Origin: Firmicutes bacterium CAG:95
GTDB taxonomy: Bacteria; Bacillota; Clostridia; Lachnospirales; Lachnospiraceae
Reading direction: 5' to 3'
Length of the DNA: 64,000 nucleotides
Assembly (NCBI GenBank): GCA_000438155.1
Contig: FR902940.1
Location: forward strand, 17,974 to 81,973
Part shown: piece by piece, positions 17,430 to 25,788 of the stretch
Layout: the number at the start of each line of letters is the position of its first letter
How positions within the stretch are numbered: position 1 is the stretch's first letter
Translations under genes and position numbers: made by a program
The notes under the pieces: generated by a model
Told to the model about the DNA's origin: nothing
What the model saw: the letters and a program-made list of their open reading frames with translations, nothing else
The model's database searches: none

Positions 17430-18469
17430 TCTGCTTCCATTTCTGTTAAGTAATTTACAATATCTACAATTCTTGATGAATATCCCCATTCATTATCATA
17501 CCAATATACCAATTCGATGTGGTTTCCATTCTTTACCTGTATCCATCGTGTATCTAAAATGGTAGAGTATTCACTCTTCACATAGTCAGCGGAAATCAGT
17601 GGCTCATCTGTTGTTTCGATAATTGTGTATTTCTGATTCTTTTGTTCCTCTTCAAATAACTGAAGCAGTTCTTCTTTTGTTGTATTTTCTTTTAACACAA
17701 GAGTTAAAACTGCACTGGAAACAATCTGTGTCGGAATACGATATGAAAAACTTGCAATTTTATCCATTGCTTCCGGAAATACATTGCTTAAAGCTCTCAC
17801 TGCAGATGTAGACTTCGGAATTAAATTCTGTGTAGATGCTCTTCCAAGTGCATAATGCGAATATACATCTCCTGGCTGGGACCAGGATTTTGCTGGTCCA
17901 TCCAATAGATTCTGATAAGATAACCATGGGTGAAGTGTTACCAGAAATCCACTTTCAATATCATATTTCTGAGCTAACAGATTATAAATCGGTCCTAAAG
18001 AAATAACATCGCAAATACTGGATGATATAATCTTTTTAGATACGTCTTCCAATTCCTTTTCATTTACGCCAAATATAATATTCTGAGCCTTTTTCGAATC
18101 AACATTTGTAATAATGAATCTTTTTACGGTTGACGCTGCTGCCATCTTTTCAATTTGTTCAATATTCTTCTTGATTCCTGACGAGTCGATAACTATATCG
18201 ATTCCCGTAAAATCCACATCATTAATTTCTTTCTCATGGCTTACTCTTATAGTTTGTCCGTTAAGATAAATATTGTCCTCATCGCTTGTGATATTTTCTG
18301 TCAGTCTGCCATAAGTGCAATCATACTTTAACAAATAAGCCATGTTTTTATTGTCTGGATTAATATCATTGATTGCTACTAAATCAAAAATATTCTTTTC
18401 CAAATTAATTCGGACAATTGCACGCCCAATTCTTCCCAATCCGTTAATTAATACTTTCATTTTTTTCAT
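17426..18469 (-). CDS. Divergent glyceraldehyde-3-phosphate dehydrogenase-like enzyme
   Basis: 347 residues with the GAPDH layout: INGLGRIGRAIVR for NAD, SSSICDVISLGP at the catalytic-Cys position (usual form SCTTNCLAP), a His in VTLHPWLSYQNLLD, RASTQNLIPKSTSAVRAL, and the C-terminal YDNEWGYSSRIVD. The active Cys and His are kept, but the surroundings are unlike housekeeping GAPDH, so a different aldehyde-phosphate is likely. GAGGTGAC precedes the ATG. It is translationally coupled to glycerate kinase, which hints at triose- or tetrose-acid chemistry. Confidence 0.85.
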   Translation of the reverse strand: MKKMKVLINGLGRIGRAIVRINLEKNIFDLVAINDINPDNKNMAYLLKYDCTYGRLTENITSDEDNIYLNGQTIRVSHEKEINDVDFTGIDIVIDSSGIKKNIEQIEKMAAASTVKRFIITNVDSKKAQNIIFGVNEKELEDVSKKIISSSICDVISLGPIYNLLAQKYDIESGFLVTLHPWLSYQNLLDGPAKSWSQPGDVYSHYALGRASTQNLIPKSTSAVRALSNVFPEAMDKIASFSYRIPTQIVSSAVLTLVLKENTTKEELLQLFEEEQKNQKYTIIETTDEPLISADYVKSEYSTILDTRWIQVKNGNHIELVYWYDNEWGYSSRIVDIVNYLTEMEAE

Positions 18470-18485
18470 GTTGTCACCTCTTAGT

Positions 18486-19769
18486 CTAAAGATATTCTTT
18501 AGGTATATTTTTTCTTACTAAATTATTTCCCTTTTCATCCAACACTTCTAATGTATGCTGAATTTTATCCATAAGTTGATACAGTTTCTGATCCGATTCT
18601 TCCGACAATCCGATTTTTGCAAAATTCTGTGCGGTTGAACCATCATTTGGAACAATATCACCCAAATTTTTGATTTGCACAAACCAGTCTACTCCCTGGA
18701 GTGATTTGACTGCATCAACATTTTTCACTTCAACTATTTTACCGCTATCTACCTGGAGATTCTGGCACGCATATTTGGATGAAAAATAAGGATTCAATCT
18801 TCCTTTGAACTCATAGCGTTCATACGTTCCCTTTAGTGCATATTCTATCATCATTTCCAGCAAATCAACTCCGCATGCCTTTTCAACAAACTTATAAAAG
18901 TGTGTTCCGCCAAACCGGAATTGTGTTTCGATCAAAAATAATTTATCTTCACTAATCATTCCTTCAAAAGAAATAATTCCGTTATGAATACCTAAACCAT
19001 GTATCATATCTTTTAGTGGTGTCAGAACCTGCTGCTCAACAATTGCAATATTCTTTGAAGGATACATATAAGATACTGCAAGTGGCACTGCACTATCAGA
19101 GGTACGTACAATAGACCGATCTGCTACACTGGCAATATATACATCATCATTCTGAACTGCAATATCAATAACAATCAATTGTCCTTGCGATAAGTATTTT
19201 TCAACTACTACTTCCTTCTTAATGGATGCTTCCAATGCTTTAAGATAAGCATCCTCTACTCCCTCGCGGCTATGCAGTATGGTCATTCCTCTTGTACCAC
19301 CACTATCCGTCGGTTTAAAAATAACCGGGTACTCAAAATTTGCAATCTCTTTTTCTGTCAGATTATTTCCAACATAAAACTCTGGTATTACCGGAACCCC
19401 ATATTTTCTGCAGGTTTTTTTAAATGCATATTTTGTTACAAGCTGATCCAACTGTTCCTTTTTGGCATAGAAAGGAACTCCCATTTCCCTTGCAACATAT
19501 GCTGTCGTGTATAAATTTACCTCATTCCAGCTTGTAAATAATCCATCAACCTTCTGTTCCTTGGCAAAATTCAAAACTTCCTCCGGATTATATGTATCAA
19601 CGTCACATGCCAGATCTGCATATTGCTTAGCCATTGCATTTTTATTGTAGTTAATAATAATGGTGTATATTCCCATTTCCTTCGCTTTTTTTATGGCCAA
19701 TTCAAAATGTCCCGATGCTCCAATAAATAAAAGTCTTTTTCCTTTAAACTCTGAATTATTCGACTGCAT
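18486..19769 (-). CDS. ATP-grasp carboxylate ligase-like protein
   Basis: 427 residues: an N-terminal Rossmann-like domain (LLFIGASGHFELAIKKAKE), then an ATP-grasp fold with the flexible Gly-rich loop SGGTRGMTIL at about residue 160 and the metal-binding segment FLIETQFRFGGTHF at about 290. Members join a carboxylate to an amine or similar group through an acyl-phosphate. A possible role is acylating an amino sugar or joining an acid such as glycerate; the substrate is not visible. It stands between LegI and the GAPDH-like gene, 9 nt and 16 nt away. Confidence 0.82.
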   Translation of the reverse strand: MQSNNSEFKGKRLLFIGASGHFELAIKKAKEMGIYTIIINYNKNAMAKQYADLACDVDTYNPEEVLNFAKEQKVDGLFTSWNEVNLYTTAYVAREMGVPFYAKKEQLDQLVTKYAFKKTCRKYGVPVIPEFYVGNNLTEKEIANFEYPVIFKPTDSGGTRGMTILHSREGVEDAYLKALEASIKKEVVVEKYLSQGQLIVIDIAVQNDDVYIASVADRSIVRTSDSAVPLAVSYMYPSKNIAIVEQQVLTPLKDMIHGLGIHNGIISFEGMISEDKLFLIETQFRFGGTHFYKFVEKACGVDLLEMMIEYALKGTYERYEFKGRLNPYFSSKYACQNLQVDSGKIVEVKNVDAVKSLQGVDWFVQIKNLGDIVPNDGSTAQNFAKIGLSEESDQKLYQLMDKIQHTLEVLDEKGNNLVRKNIPKEYL

Positions 19770-19778
19770 TATTATATT

Positions 19779-20795
19779 TTACCTTTCTATTAATTCGTCC
19801 TCTTCATAATCGCGATTAGCTCTTTTGCCAATCACTTCATCCCATTCCATTGGTGAAATTCCTGTTCCCGGTCTTTTGCATGCTAAATTATCTTCTGTAT
19901 AAACTTCACCACATTTTATGGCTTGAGCAGCTACAATGCTTTTTCTCGCAATTGCTATGTTTTTACTTTCCGCTTTACTCGGAACCTTTTCGCCTGTTCC
20001 CAATGCCTTTTCAACATTACGAATAGCCTGTACCATTTGTTTGAGCTCATCAGGCTCCATGCTTGCAACCTGATCGGGACCCTGCATACCACGGTCTAAT
20101 GTAAAATGTTTCTCTATTACAGTAGCTCCTAATGCCACTGCCGCAACAGGAACTTCCAACCCCATCGTATGATCCGAATATCCCACGCTTACCTTGAATT
20201 TCTCTTTTAAAGAAAGCATTGCTCTGATATTTGCATCCTCATAGGCAGTTGGATAATCTGTATTACATTGCAGCAAAGTTATTTTACCCACACCTGACGC
20301 TTGTAATACGCTCATTGCTGCTGCCACTTCCTCAAGTGTACTCATTCCTGTTGATAAAAAAATAGGTTGTCCATACCCTGCAACATGTCTCAAAAAGGGT
20401 AAATTGGTAATCTCACCAGAAGGTATTTTCCATTGCGTCATGCCTAATTCGTGAAGATAGGTTGCTGATGGAATATCAAACGGTGTTGATAAAAACTGAA
20501 TATTTTGTTCTTTACAGTAATTTATCAGTTCAGGATAAACACTCCAAGGAAGCATTAATTTCCTTGCCATTTCTAATTGGCTTTCTTCCCCATCCGCATC
20601 TGCAGTATTTTTCTTTTGATAATCCGCTTTTTCTGCATACTTTGAAATTACATTTTCAGGGATTCCCGTCTGAAATTTCACAATATCTGCCCCCGCCTGG
20701 GCTGCAACCTTAACCATCTTTTTAGCTAATTCAATATCCCCGTTATAATTCACACCGGCTTCGGCTATAATAAGCACTTTTTCTTCTCTATCCAT
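19779..20795 (-). CDS. legI: Nonulosonic acid synthase (LegI/NeuB family)
   Basis: 338 residues. An N-terminal NeuB barrel with IIAEAGVNYNGDIELAKKM, IVKFQTG, FLSTPFDIPSA, IPSGEITNLPFL, VGYSDHTMGLEV and GATVIEKHFTLDR is followed by a C-terminal antifreeze-like (SAF) domain with RKSIVAAQAIKCGE and KRPGTGISP. It condenses the epimerised sugar with phosphoenolpyruvate to make the C9 acid. The cluster (LegB, LegF, LegG, PtmE-like) favours legionaminic over sialic acid; sequence alone does not settle it. Ribosome site GGAAGAAG. Confidence 0.87.
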   Translation of the reverse strand: MDREEKVLIIAEAGVNYNGDIELAKKMVKVAAQAGADIVKFQTGIPENVISKYAEKADYQKKNTADADGEESQLEMARKLMLPWSVYPELINYCKEQNIQFLSTPFDIPSATYLHELGMTQWKIPSGEITNLPFLRHVAGYGQPIFLSTGMSTLEEVAAAMSVLQASGVGKITLLQCNTDYPTAYEDANIRAMLSLKEKFKVSVGYSDHTMGLEVPVAAVALGATVIEKHFTLDRGMQGPDQVASMEPDELKQMVQAIRNVEKALGTGEKVPSKAESKNIAIARKSIVAAQAIKCGEVYTEDNLACKRPGTGISPMEWDEVIGKRANRDYEEDELIER

Positions 20796-20825
20796 TGTTC
20801 TTCTTCCATCTGATTCTATTTGAAC

Positions 20826-22124
20826 TTATTCACTAAATCCTTCTGTACTTTCCTTTGAAAAAATAGTTCGTAATGTTAACAAAATTATTTTCAAATCCAG
20901 CATCAGGGAATAGTTTGATATATAACTCAGGTCCAACTTCAGTTTATCATATGCACTTGTATTATATTTTCCGTACACTTGTGCATAGCCTGTAAGTCCT
21001 CCCTTAACCTTTAGTCTCATTCCAAATTCAGGCACTTCTTTACAATATTTATTAACATGCTCTATTCTTTCCGGACGCGGACCGACCAAACTCATGTTTC
21101 CTACCAAAATATCAATAAATTGTGGCAGTTCATCTATTCTTGTAGCACGAATAAATTTTCCAATCGGTGTTATTCGTGGGTCATGTTCTACTGCGGGAAT
21201 CACCTGCCCTGGTTTTTCTGCATCCATAATCATGGAACGGAATTTATGGATTTTAAATTTTTTAAAGTCTTTCGTATATCGTTCCTGAGTAAAAAACACG
21301 GTTCCGCCATCATATATCTTAATGCATAGCGCAACAATCAGCATTAACGGTGATAGTATAATCAATGCCAACAGCGAAATTATGATATCCATCATTCTTT
21401 TCATAAATCGTTGTTCAAAAGTAAGTTCATACTCGCGGATTAACGCTAATTGTGTGTCAAACAAGTTCAATTCTTCCGCATTTCTCATCAATATGTCAGA
21501 AATTTTAATGGTAGAATACACTCGCACAGAATGGTAATAGCAGTCCTTTAATATACGATTACGTGCAGACGCATGAATGTCAAAGAGAACCACACCTTCA
21601 TAAGAATATAATTCTTTACTTTCAAGTAAATCTTGAAAGCTCTGCCATGGTAAAATCTTTGCTATCTCGTATTTATCACTTCGAACCCTGACTTTATTTT
21701 CAAAGTTTGTGGGAGAATAGCTGTCATATAAAAGCAATAGCTTACGTGGCGGAAACAAATAACTTAATAACTTGTACGATAATACGTTCCAGACAATTAC
21801 AATAATCACTTGAAAAAGAGTCATCCAAATAATCGCACCAATACAAGATATATCTGCTGTCAACAAAATTATTACAAGATAAATACATATATTGCTGAGA
21901 ACAATTGCCATTCCCTGTGAGAACGAAATATTGTTTCTTTTTAATAAACCATACTTGGCGCCCCCTAAATTATAGGTAAACACCAATAACATTATTGCAT
22001 ATATTCCAATAATTGCAACATTTCCTATGGAGCGATAATGTATCAATGTAATATTGCGATATTCAGAAAACCACACGTATGCAAAGCATGCCACTTCTGC
22101 AATTAGTAATACGAGAATCATCAT
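20826..22124 (-). CDS. Initiating sugar transferase (polyprenyl-phosphate hexose-1-P transferase), second copy in window
   Basis: 432 residues from the first ATG. Several N-terminal membrane helices, a soluble nucleotide-binding-like middle, then the catalytic C-terminal domain: KRMMDIIISLLALIILSP, KIHKFRSMIMDAE, TRIDELPQFIDIL, NMSLVGPRPER and GLTGYAQVYGKYNT. It puts the first sugar-phosphate on undecaprenyl phosphate. The first ATG lacks a good ribosome site and cuts a basic N-terminal leader; in-frame sequence reaches back to 22187 beside AAGGTGG, where ATT or ATC would have to start it. It is paralogous to 59633-61003. Confidence 0.88.
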   Translation of the reverse strand: MMILVLLIAEVACFAYVWFSEYRNITLIHYRSIGNVAIIGIYAIMLLVFTYNLGGAKYGLLKRNNISFSQGMAIVLSNICIYLVIILLTADISCIGAIIWMTLFQVIIVIVWNVLSYKLLSYLFPPRKLLLLYDSYSPTNFENKVRVRSDKYEIAKILPWQSFQDLLESKELYSYEGVVLFDIHASARNRILKDCYYHSVRVYSTIKISDILMRNAEELNLFDTQLALIREYELTFEQRFMKRMMDIIISLLALIILSPLMLIVALCIKIYDGGTVFFTQERYTKDFKKFKIHKFRSMIMDAEKPGQVIPAVEHDPRITPIGKFIRATRIDELPQFIDILVGNMSLVGPRPERIEHVNKYCKEVPEFGMRLKVKGGLTGYAQVYGKYNTSAYDKLKLDLSYISNYSLMLDLKIILLTLRTIFSKESTEGFSE

Positions 22125-22170
22125 ATATCTGCTGATTCTTTTTAATTCATATTGTGATGCCTGCTTCTTT

Positions 22171-23364
22171 TTACTTTCGATAATAATCTACCACCTTTTT
22201 TACTGCAGCTATTACACTGTTCACGTCATCATCTGTCAAACTTGGATACAATGGGATACTCATAGAAGATTCATAATAAGCCTCCGCCTCTTGGCAAATT
22301 CCTTTTTTATATTCCAATTTTTCATAGTATGAATGCATATATACCGGTAAATAATGTACCTGCGGGCAAACATTCTCTGCATATAATGCATCAAAAAACT
22401 GTCTTCTTGTACATGTAAGTAACTCCATATTAAGTCTGATTACATACAAATGTCTTGTTGTATCCGACTCCGGAATTTCTTTCTGCACTATAATTTCGGG
22501 CATTTTATCAAATGCTTCATTATACTTTTTTACAATTTCTTTTCTTCTTGCAGAAAATCTATCCAATTTATTCAACTGGCTGCATAACAATGCTGCCTGA
22601 AAATCTGTCGTTCGGTAATTATATCCGAGTTCCACCATTTCATTGTACCATAACGCATCTGTAGGATGACACATTTCGTCCTGATTTCTTGTTATGCCGT
22701 GTGTACGTAATCTTAACAATTTCCGATAGAGCTGTTCATCATTTGTTGTTACAGCTCCGCCCTCTCCACTTGTTACCGTTTTTACAGGATGGAAACTAAA
22801 GCAAGTCATATCTGCAATACTTCCTATTGGCTGTCCCTTATATTTTGTTCCAATTGCATGTGCCGCATCTTCAATTAAAATCAAATTGTTTTCACGAGCT
22901 ATTTCTCTTATCTCATCAAGCTGCACTGCCTGTCCGGTAAAATCTACTGCTACAATCCCCTTAGTTTTGGACGTAATCAACTTTTTTATTGATTCCGGAT
23001 CAATGTTATAGGTGTCTCTTCTAATATCCGCAAAAACCGGTTTTGCTCCACAATACAACACACAATTTGACGATGCTGCAAATGTTATAGAGCTTACAAT
23101 CACTTCATCTCCCTCTTTGAATCCAGCTGCCAATGCTGCAATATGTAATGCTCCTGTTCCGTTTGCCACAACCACAGCATATTTAGCACCTGTCACTTCA
23201 CAAAGTCTTCTTTCCAGTTCTTCAACTTTGGGTCCGCAAGTAATATAATTACTACGTAATGTATCTGCAACTGCATCAATATCATCCTGCTCTATACACT
23301 GTCTTCCATAATAGATCGGATCTTTTCTAATTGGTTCTCCGCCAAATATTGCCAATTCTTCCAT
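22171..23364 (-). CDS. DegT-family nucleotide-sugar 4-aminotransferase, PseC-like
   Basis: 397-residue PLP enzyme. YYGRQCIEQDDIDAV, SNYITCGPKVEELE, VANGTGALHIAAL, ITFAASSNCVLYCGAKPVF, and the PLP-lysine motif CFSFHPVKTVTSGEGG all resemble PseC, the aminotransferase of pseudaminic acid synthesis. LegC proteins, as I know them, look different at the N-terminus. No other PseC-pathway gene is evident, so it may aminate the 4-keto sugar made by LegB or FnlA, or serve the initiating sugar. AAAGGAGA precedes the start. It lies between FnlC and the sugar transferase. Confidence 0.85.
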   Translation of the reverse strand: MEELAIFGGEPIRKDPIYYGRQCIEQDDIDAVADTLRSNYITCGPKVEELERRLCEVTGAKYAVVVANGTGALHIAALAAGFKEGDEVIVSSITFAASSNCVLYCGAKPVFADIRRDTYNIDPESIKKLITSKTKGIVAVDFTGQAVQLDEIREIARENNLILIEDAAHAIGTKYKGQPIGSIADMTCFSFHPVKTVTSGEGGAVTTNDEQLYRKLLRLRTHGITRNQDEMCHPTDALWYNEMVELGYNYRTTDFQAALLCSQLNKLDRFSARRKEIVKKYNEAFDKMPEIIVQKEIPESDTTRHLYVIRLNMELLTCTRRQFFDALYAENVCPQVHYLPVYMHSYYEKLEYKKGICQEAEAYYESSMSIPLYPSLTDDDVNSVIAAVKKVVDYYRK

Positions 23365-23384
23365 GTTTAATCTCCTTTATTAAA

Positions 23385-24569
23385 TCAACCTTTTCGCCAA
23401 ACCATTCGATTTATAATACCTACATAGCTCTGAATAATTTTCACCACTTTTGTACTTACATTTTCATCAATATAGTCAGGAACCGGCACCCCTAATTCTT
23501 TATTATAATTCATGGAAACTGCTATTTCAACTGCCTGTAACAAGGACTGTTCTTCTATGCCTGCCAGCAGGAAATTTCCCTTATCAAGTGCCTCTGGTCT
23601 TTCAGTAGAAGTCCTAATGCATATTGCCGGAAAAGCATATCCTAAACTTGCAAAAAAACTACTTTCTTCCGGAAGCGTTCCCGAATCAGATACAACCGCA
23701 AATGAATTTATTTGCAGGCAATTATAGTCATAAAACCCCAATGGTTCGTGCATGATAACGCGATTGTCCAGTTTAAAATCGGATTGCTCCAATCGTTTCT
23801 TGGACCTTGGATGGCAGGAATATAAAATTGGCATATTGTATTTTTCAGCCATTTTATTTATAGCACCGAACAATGCCAGAAAATTCTTTTCCGTGTCAAT
23901 ATTTTCTTCTCTATGAGCCGAAAGCAGAATATATTTTCCAGGTTTTAAGTCTAATCGCTCTAAGATATTTGAACTCAGAATATTTTCCAAATTTGCATGT
24001 AAAACCTCTGCCATTGGAGAACCGGTTACATATACGCGTTCTTTTGGTAATCCGCACTCATGCAAATATTTTCTCGCATGTTCCGAATATGCCAGATTAA
24101 CATCTGAAATAATGTCTACTATTCTGCGATTTGTTTCTTCCGGTAAACATTCATCCTTGCAGCGATTACCAGCTTCCATATGAAAAATCGGAATATGAAG
24201 ACGTTTTGCTGCAATTGCAGACAAACAACTATTAGTATCTCCAAGAATCAACAATGCATCCGGTTTTATTTGTTCCATAAGTTTGTAAGACAACCCTATA
24301 ATATTTCCAATTGTCTCTCCCAAATCAGTCCCAACGGCATTCATATATGCTTCGGGTTCCTGTATATTTAAATCTTTGAAAAAGATTCCATTCAGATTAT
24401 AATCATAATTTTGCCCGGTATGTGCCAGAATACAGTCAAAATACTTTCTGCATTTTGAGATAACTGCACTTAATCGTATAATTTCCGGTCTTGTTCCAAC
24501 AATAATCAATAATTTTAATCTTCCATCTTCTTTAAATCTAACGTTAAACATTTCCTTGGTATCACTCAT
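23385..24569 (-). CDS. fnlC: FnlC-like UDP-sugar 2-epimerase (UDP-L-FucNAc synthesis)
   Basis: 394 residues of the non-hydrolysing UDP-GlcNAc 2-epimerase fold: LLIIVGTRPEIIRLSAV, HTGQNYDYNLNGIFF, LILGDTNSCLSAIA, HMEAGNRCKDECLPEETNR and VSDSGTLPEESSFF. The N-terminal form MFNVRFKEDGRLK is usual for FnlC/CapG, the last enzyme of UDP-L-FucNAc synthesis. The start is ATG 24569, where GAGAGGAG stands upstream; a longer frame exists but overlaps FnlB. It acts after FnlA (32643) and FnlB (24583). Confidence 0.88.
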   Translation of the reverse strand: MSDTKEMFNVRFKEDGRLKLLIIVGTRPEIIRLSAVISKCRKYFDCILAHTGQNYDYNLNGIFFKDLNIQEPEAYMNAVGTDLGETIGNIIGLSYKLMEQIKPDALLILGDTNSCLSAIAAKRLHIPIFHMEAGNRCKDECLPEETNRRIVDIISDVNLAYSEHARKYLHECGLPKERVYVTGSPMAEVLHANLENILSSNILERLDLKPGKYILLSAHREENIDTEKNFLALFGAINKMAEKYNMPILYSCHPRSKKRLEQSDFKLDNRVIMHEPLGFYDYNCLQINSFAVVSDSGTLPEESSFFASLGYAFPAICIRTSTERPEALDKGNFLLAGIEEQSLLQAVEIAVSMNYNKELGVPVPDYIDENVSTKVVKIIQSYVGIINRMVWRKG

Positions 24570-24582
24570 ATAGCACTCCTCT

Positions 24583-25788
24583 CTATTTTTCCACATATTC
24601 GCGATATGTTTCCGGATGTTCTGCATCAAACATCTCATTTGCCCACATTAAAACCACCAGATTTTCACTATCTGATAAATTCTTTATGTTATGAGCATAT
24701 CCGGGAAGAATCTGAACTGCCTCAAATTTTTCATCTGAAACCTCAAAATTATATATTTCGTCCGTACCGAGTTTGCGCTGCTGAATCAGTCCATGCCCTG
24801 ATACTACCACAAAAATTTCCCACTTGCTATGATGCCAATGTTCTCCTTTTGTCATCCCCGGCTTACTTACGTTAATGGAAAACTGCCCATTTGAACTAGT
24901 TTTGATAAACTCGCAAAAACTTCCACGTTCATCCGTATTCATTGGTATTTCATATTTCATCTTATACGGAGGCAGGTATGATAAATACGTAGAATATAAT
25001 TTTTTCTCAAATGAGTTTTCAGGTATTTCTGGCATTATATGCGTAATTGGTTGTTCATCAAATTTGTAAATCATCTCGGCAATACTTCCGAGGTTCTGCC
25101 TATATGTGATAGGAACGTAGCAATAATTTCCGTCCTTTCTTTCTATCACATTCAATCCGTCATATTCACAACGATGTTCTTTTTGTTCCAAAGCATCCAG
25201 CATTTCATTTACAAGGTCGTCAATATAAACCAGTTCCAGTTCTGTTGATTCATCATTTATCTGAATCGAAATATTATTTGCTATATTATTGCAAAAAGTT
25301 GCTACTACGGAATTGTAATTGGGTCTGCACCACTTTCCAAATATATTAGGAAAACGATATACCAGCGTACGAACCGCGTTTTCCTTTCCATAAGTTAATA
25401 GCACCTGCTCTCCTTCCAGTTTGCTCTTCCCGTAATCACTATTATTATATCTCCCCTGCAAAGAAGCCTGGATAGATGAGCTCAACATAATCGGACATCT
25501 ATTTTTATTATTTTTAAGTAAACTTAGCAGTTCTTCCACAAATCCACAATTTCCGGTTTCAAATTCTCCCTTTTCCTTGGGTCGATTTACTCCCGCCAAA
25601 TTAAATACGAAGTCCGCCTTGCCGCAATACTCATTAAGCAGTTCCATCCCGGTATCCAAATCATATTCATAAATTTCTTCAATGTTCAAATCCGGTCTGG
25701 TCTTATCCTTACCCTCTTTTATGTTTTTCAAAGTAGTCACAAGGTTTCTACCAACAAATCCCTTTGCTCCGGTCATAAGTATTTTCAT
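24583..25788 (-). CDS. fnlB: FnlB-like bifunctional epimerase/reductase with cupin tail
   Basis: 401 residues: an SDR part (LMTGAKGFVGRNLV; YGKSKLEGEQ) over about 1-280, then a cupin over about 285-400 (DERGSFCEFIK, GEHWHHSKWEIFVVVSG, PGYAHNIKNL). This two-domain order is that of FnlB/CapF/WbjC, which epimerises C3 and reduces C4 of the FnlA product on the way to UDP-L-FucNAc. The zinc-binding His of the cupin are kept. It overlaps the ABC transporter gene by ATGA. Confidence 0.9.
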   Translation of the reverse strand: MKILMTGAKGFVGRNLVTTLKNIKEGKDKTRPDLNIEEIYEYDLDTGMELLNEYCGKADFVFNLAGVNRPKEKGEFETGNCGFVEELLSLLKNNKNRCPIMLSSSIQASLQGRYNNSDYGKSKLEGEQVLLTYGKENAVRTLVYRFPNIFGKWCRPNYNSVVATFCNNIANNISIQINDESTELELVYIDDLVNEMLDALEQKEHRCEYDGLNVIERKDGNYCYVPITYRQNLGSIAEMIYKFDEQPITHIMPEIPENSFEKKLYSTYLSYLPPYKMKYEIPMNTDERGSFCEFIKTSSNGQFSINVSKPGMTKGEHWHHSKWEIFVVVSGHGLIQQRKLGTDEIYNFEVSDEKFEAVQILPGYAHNIKNLSDSENLVVLMWANEMFDAEHPETYREYVEK

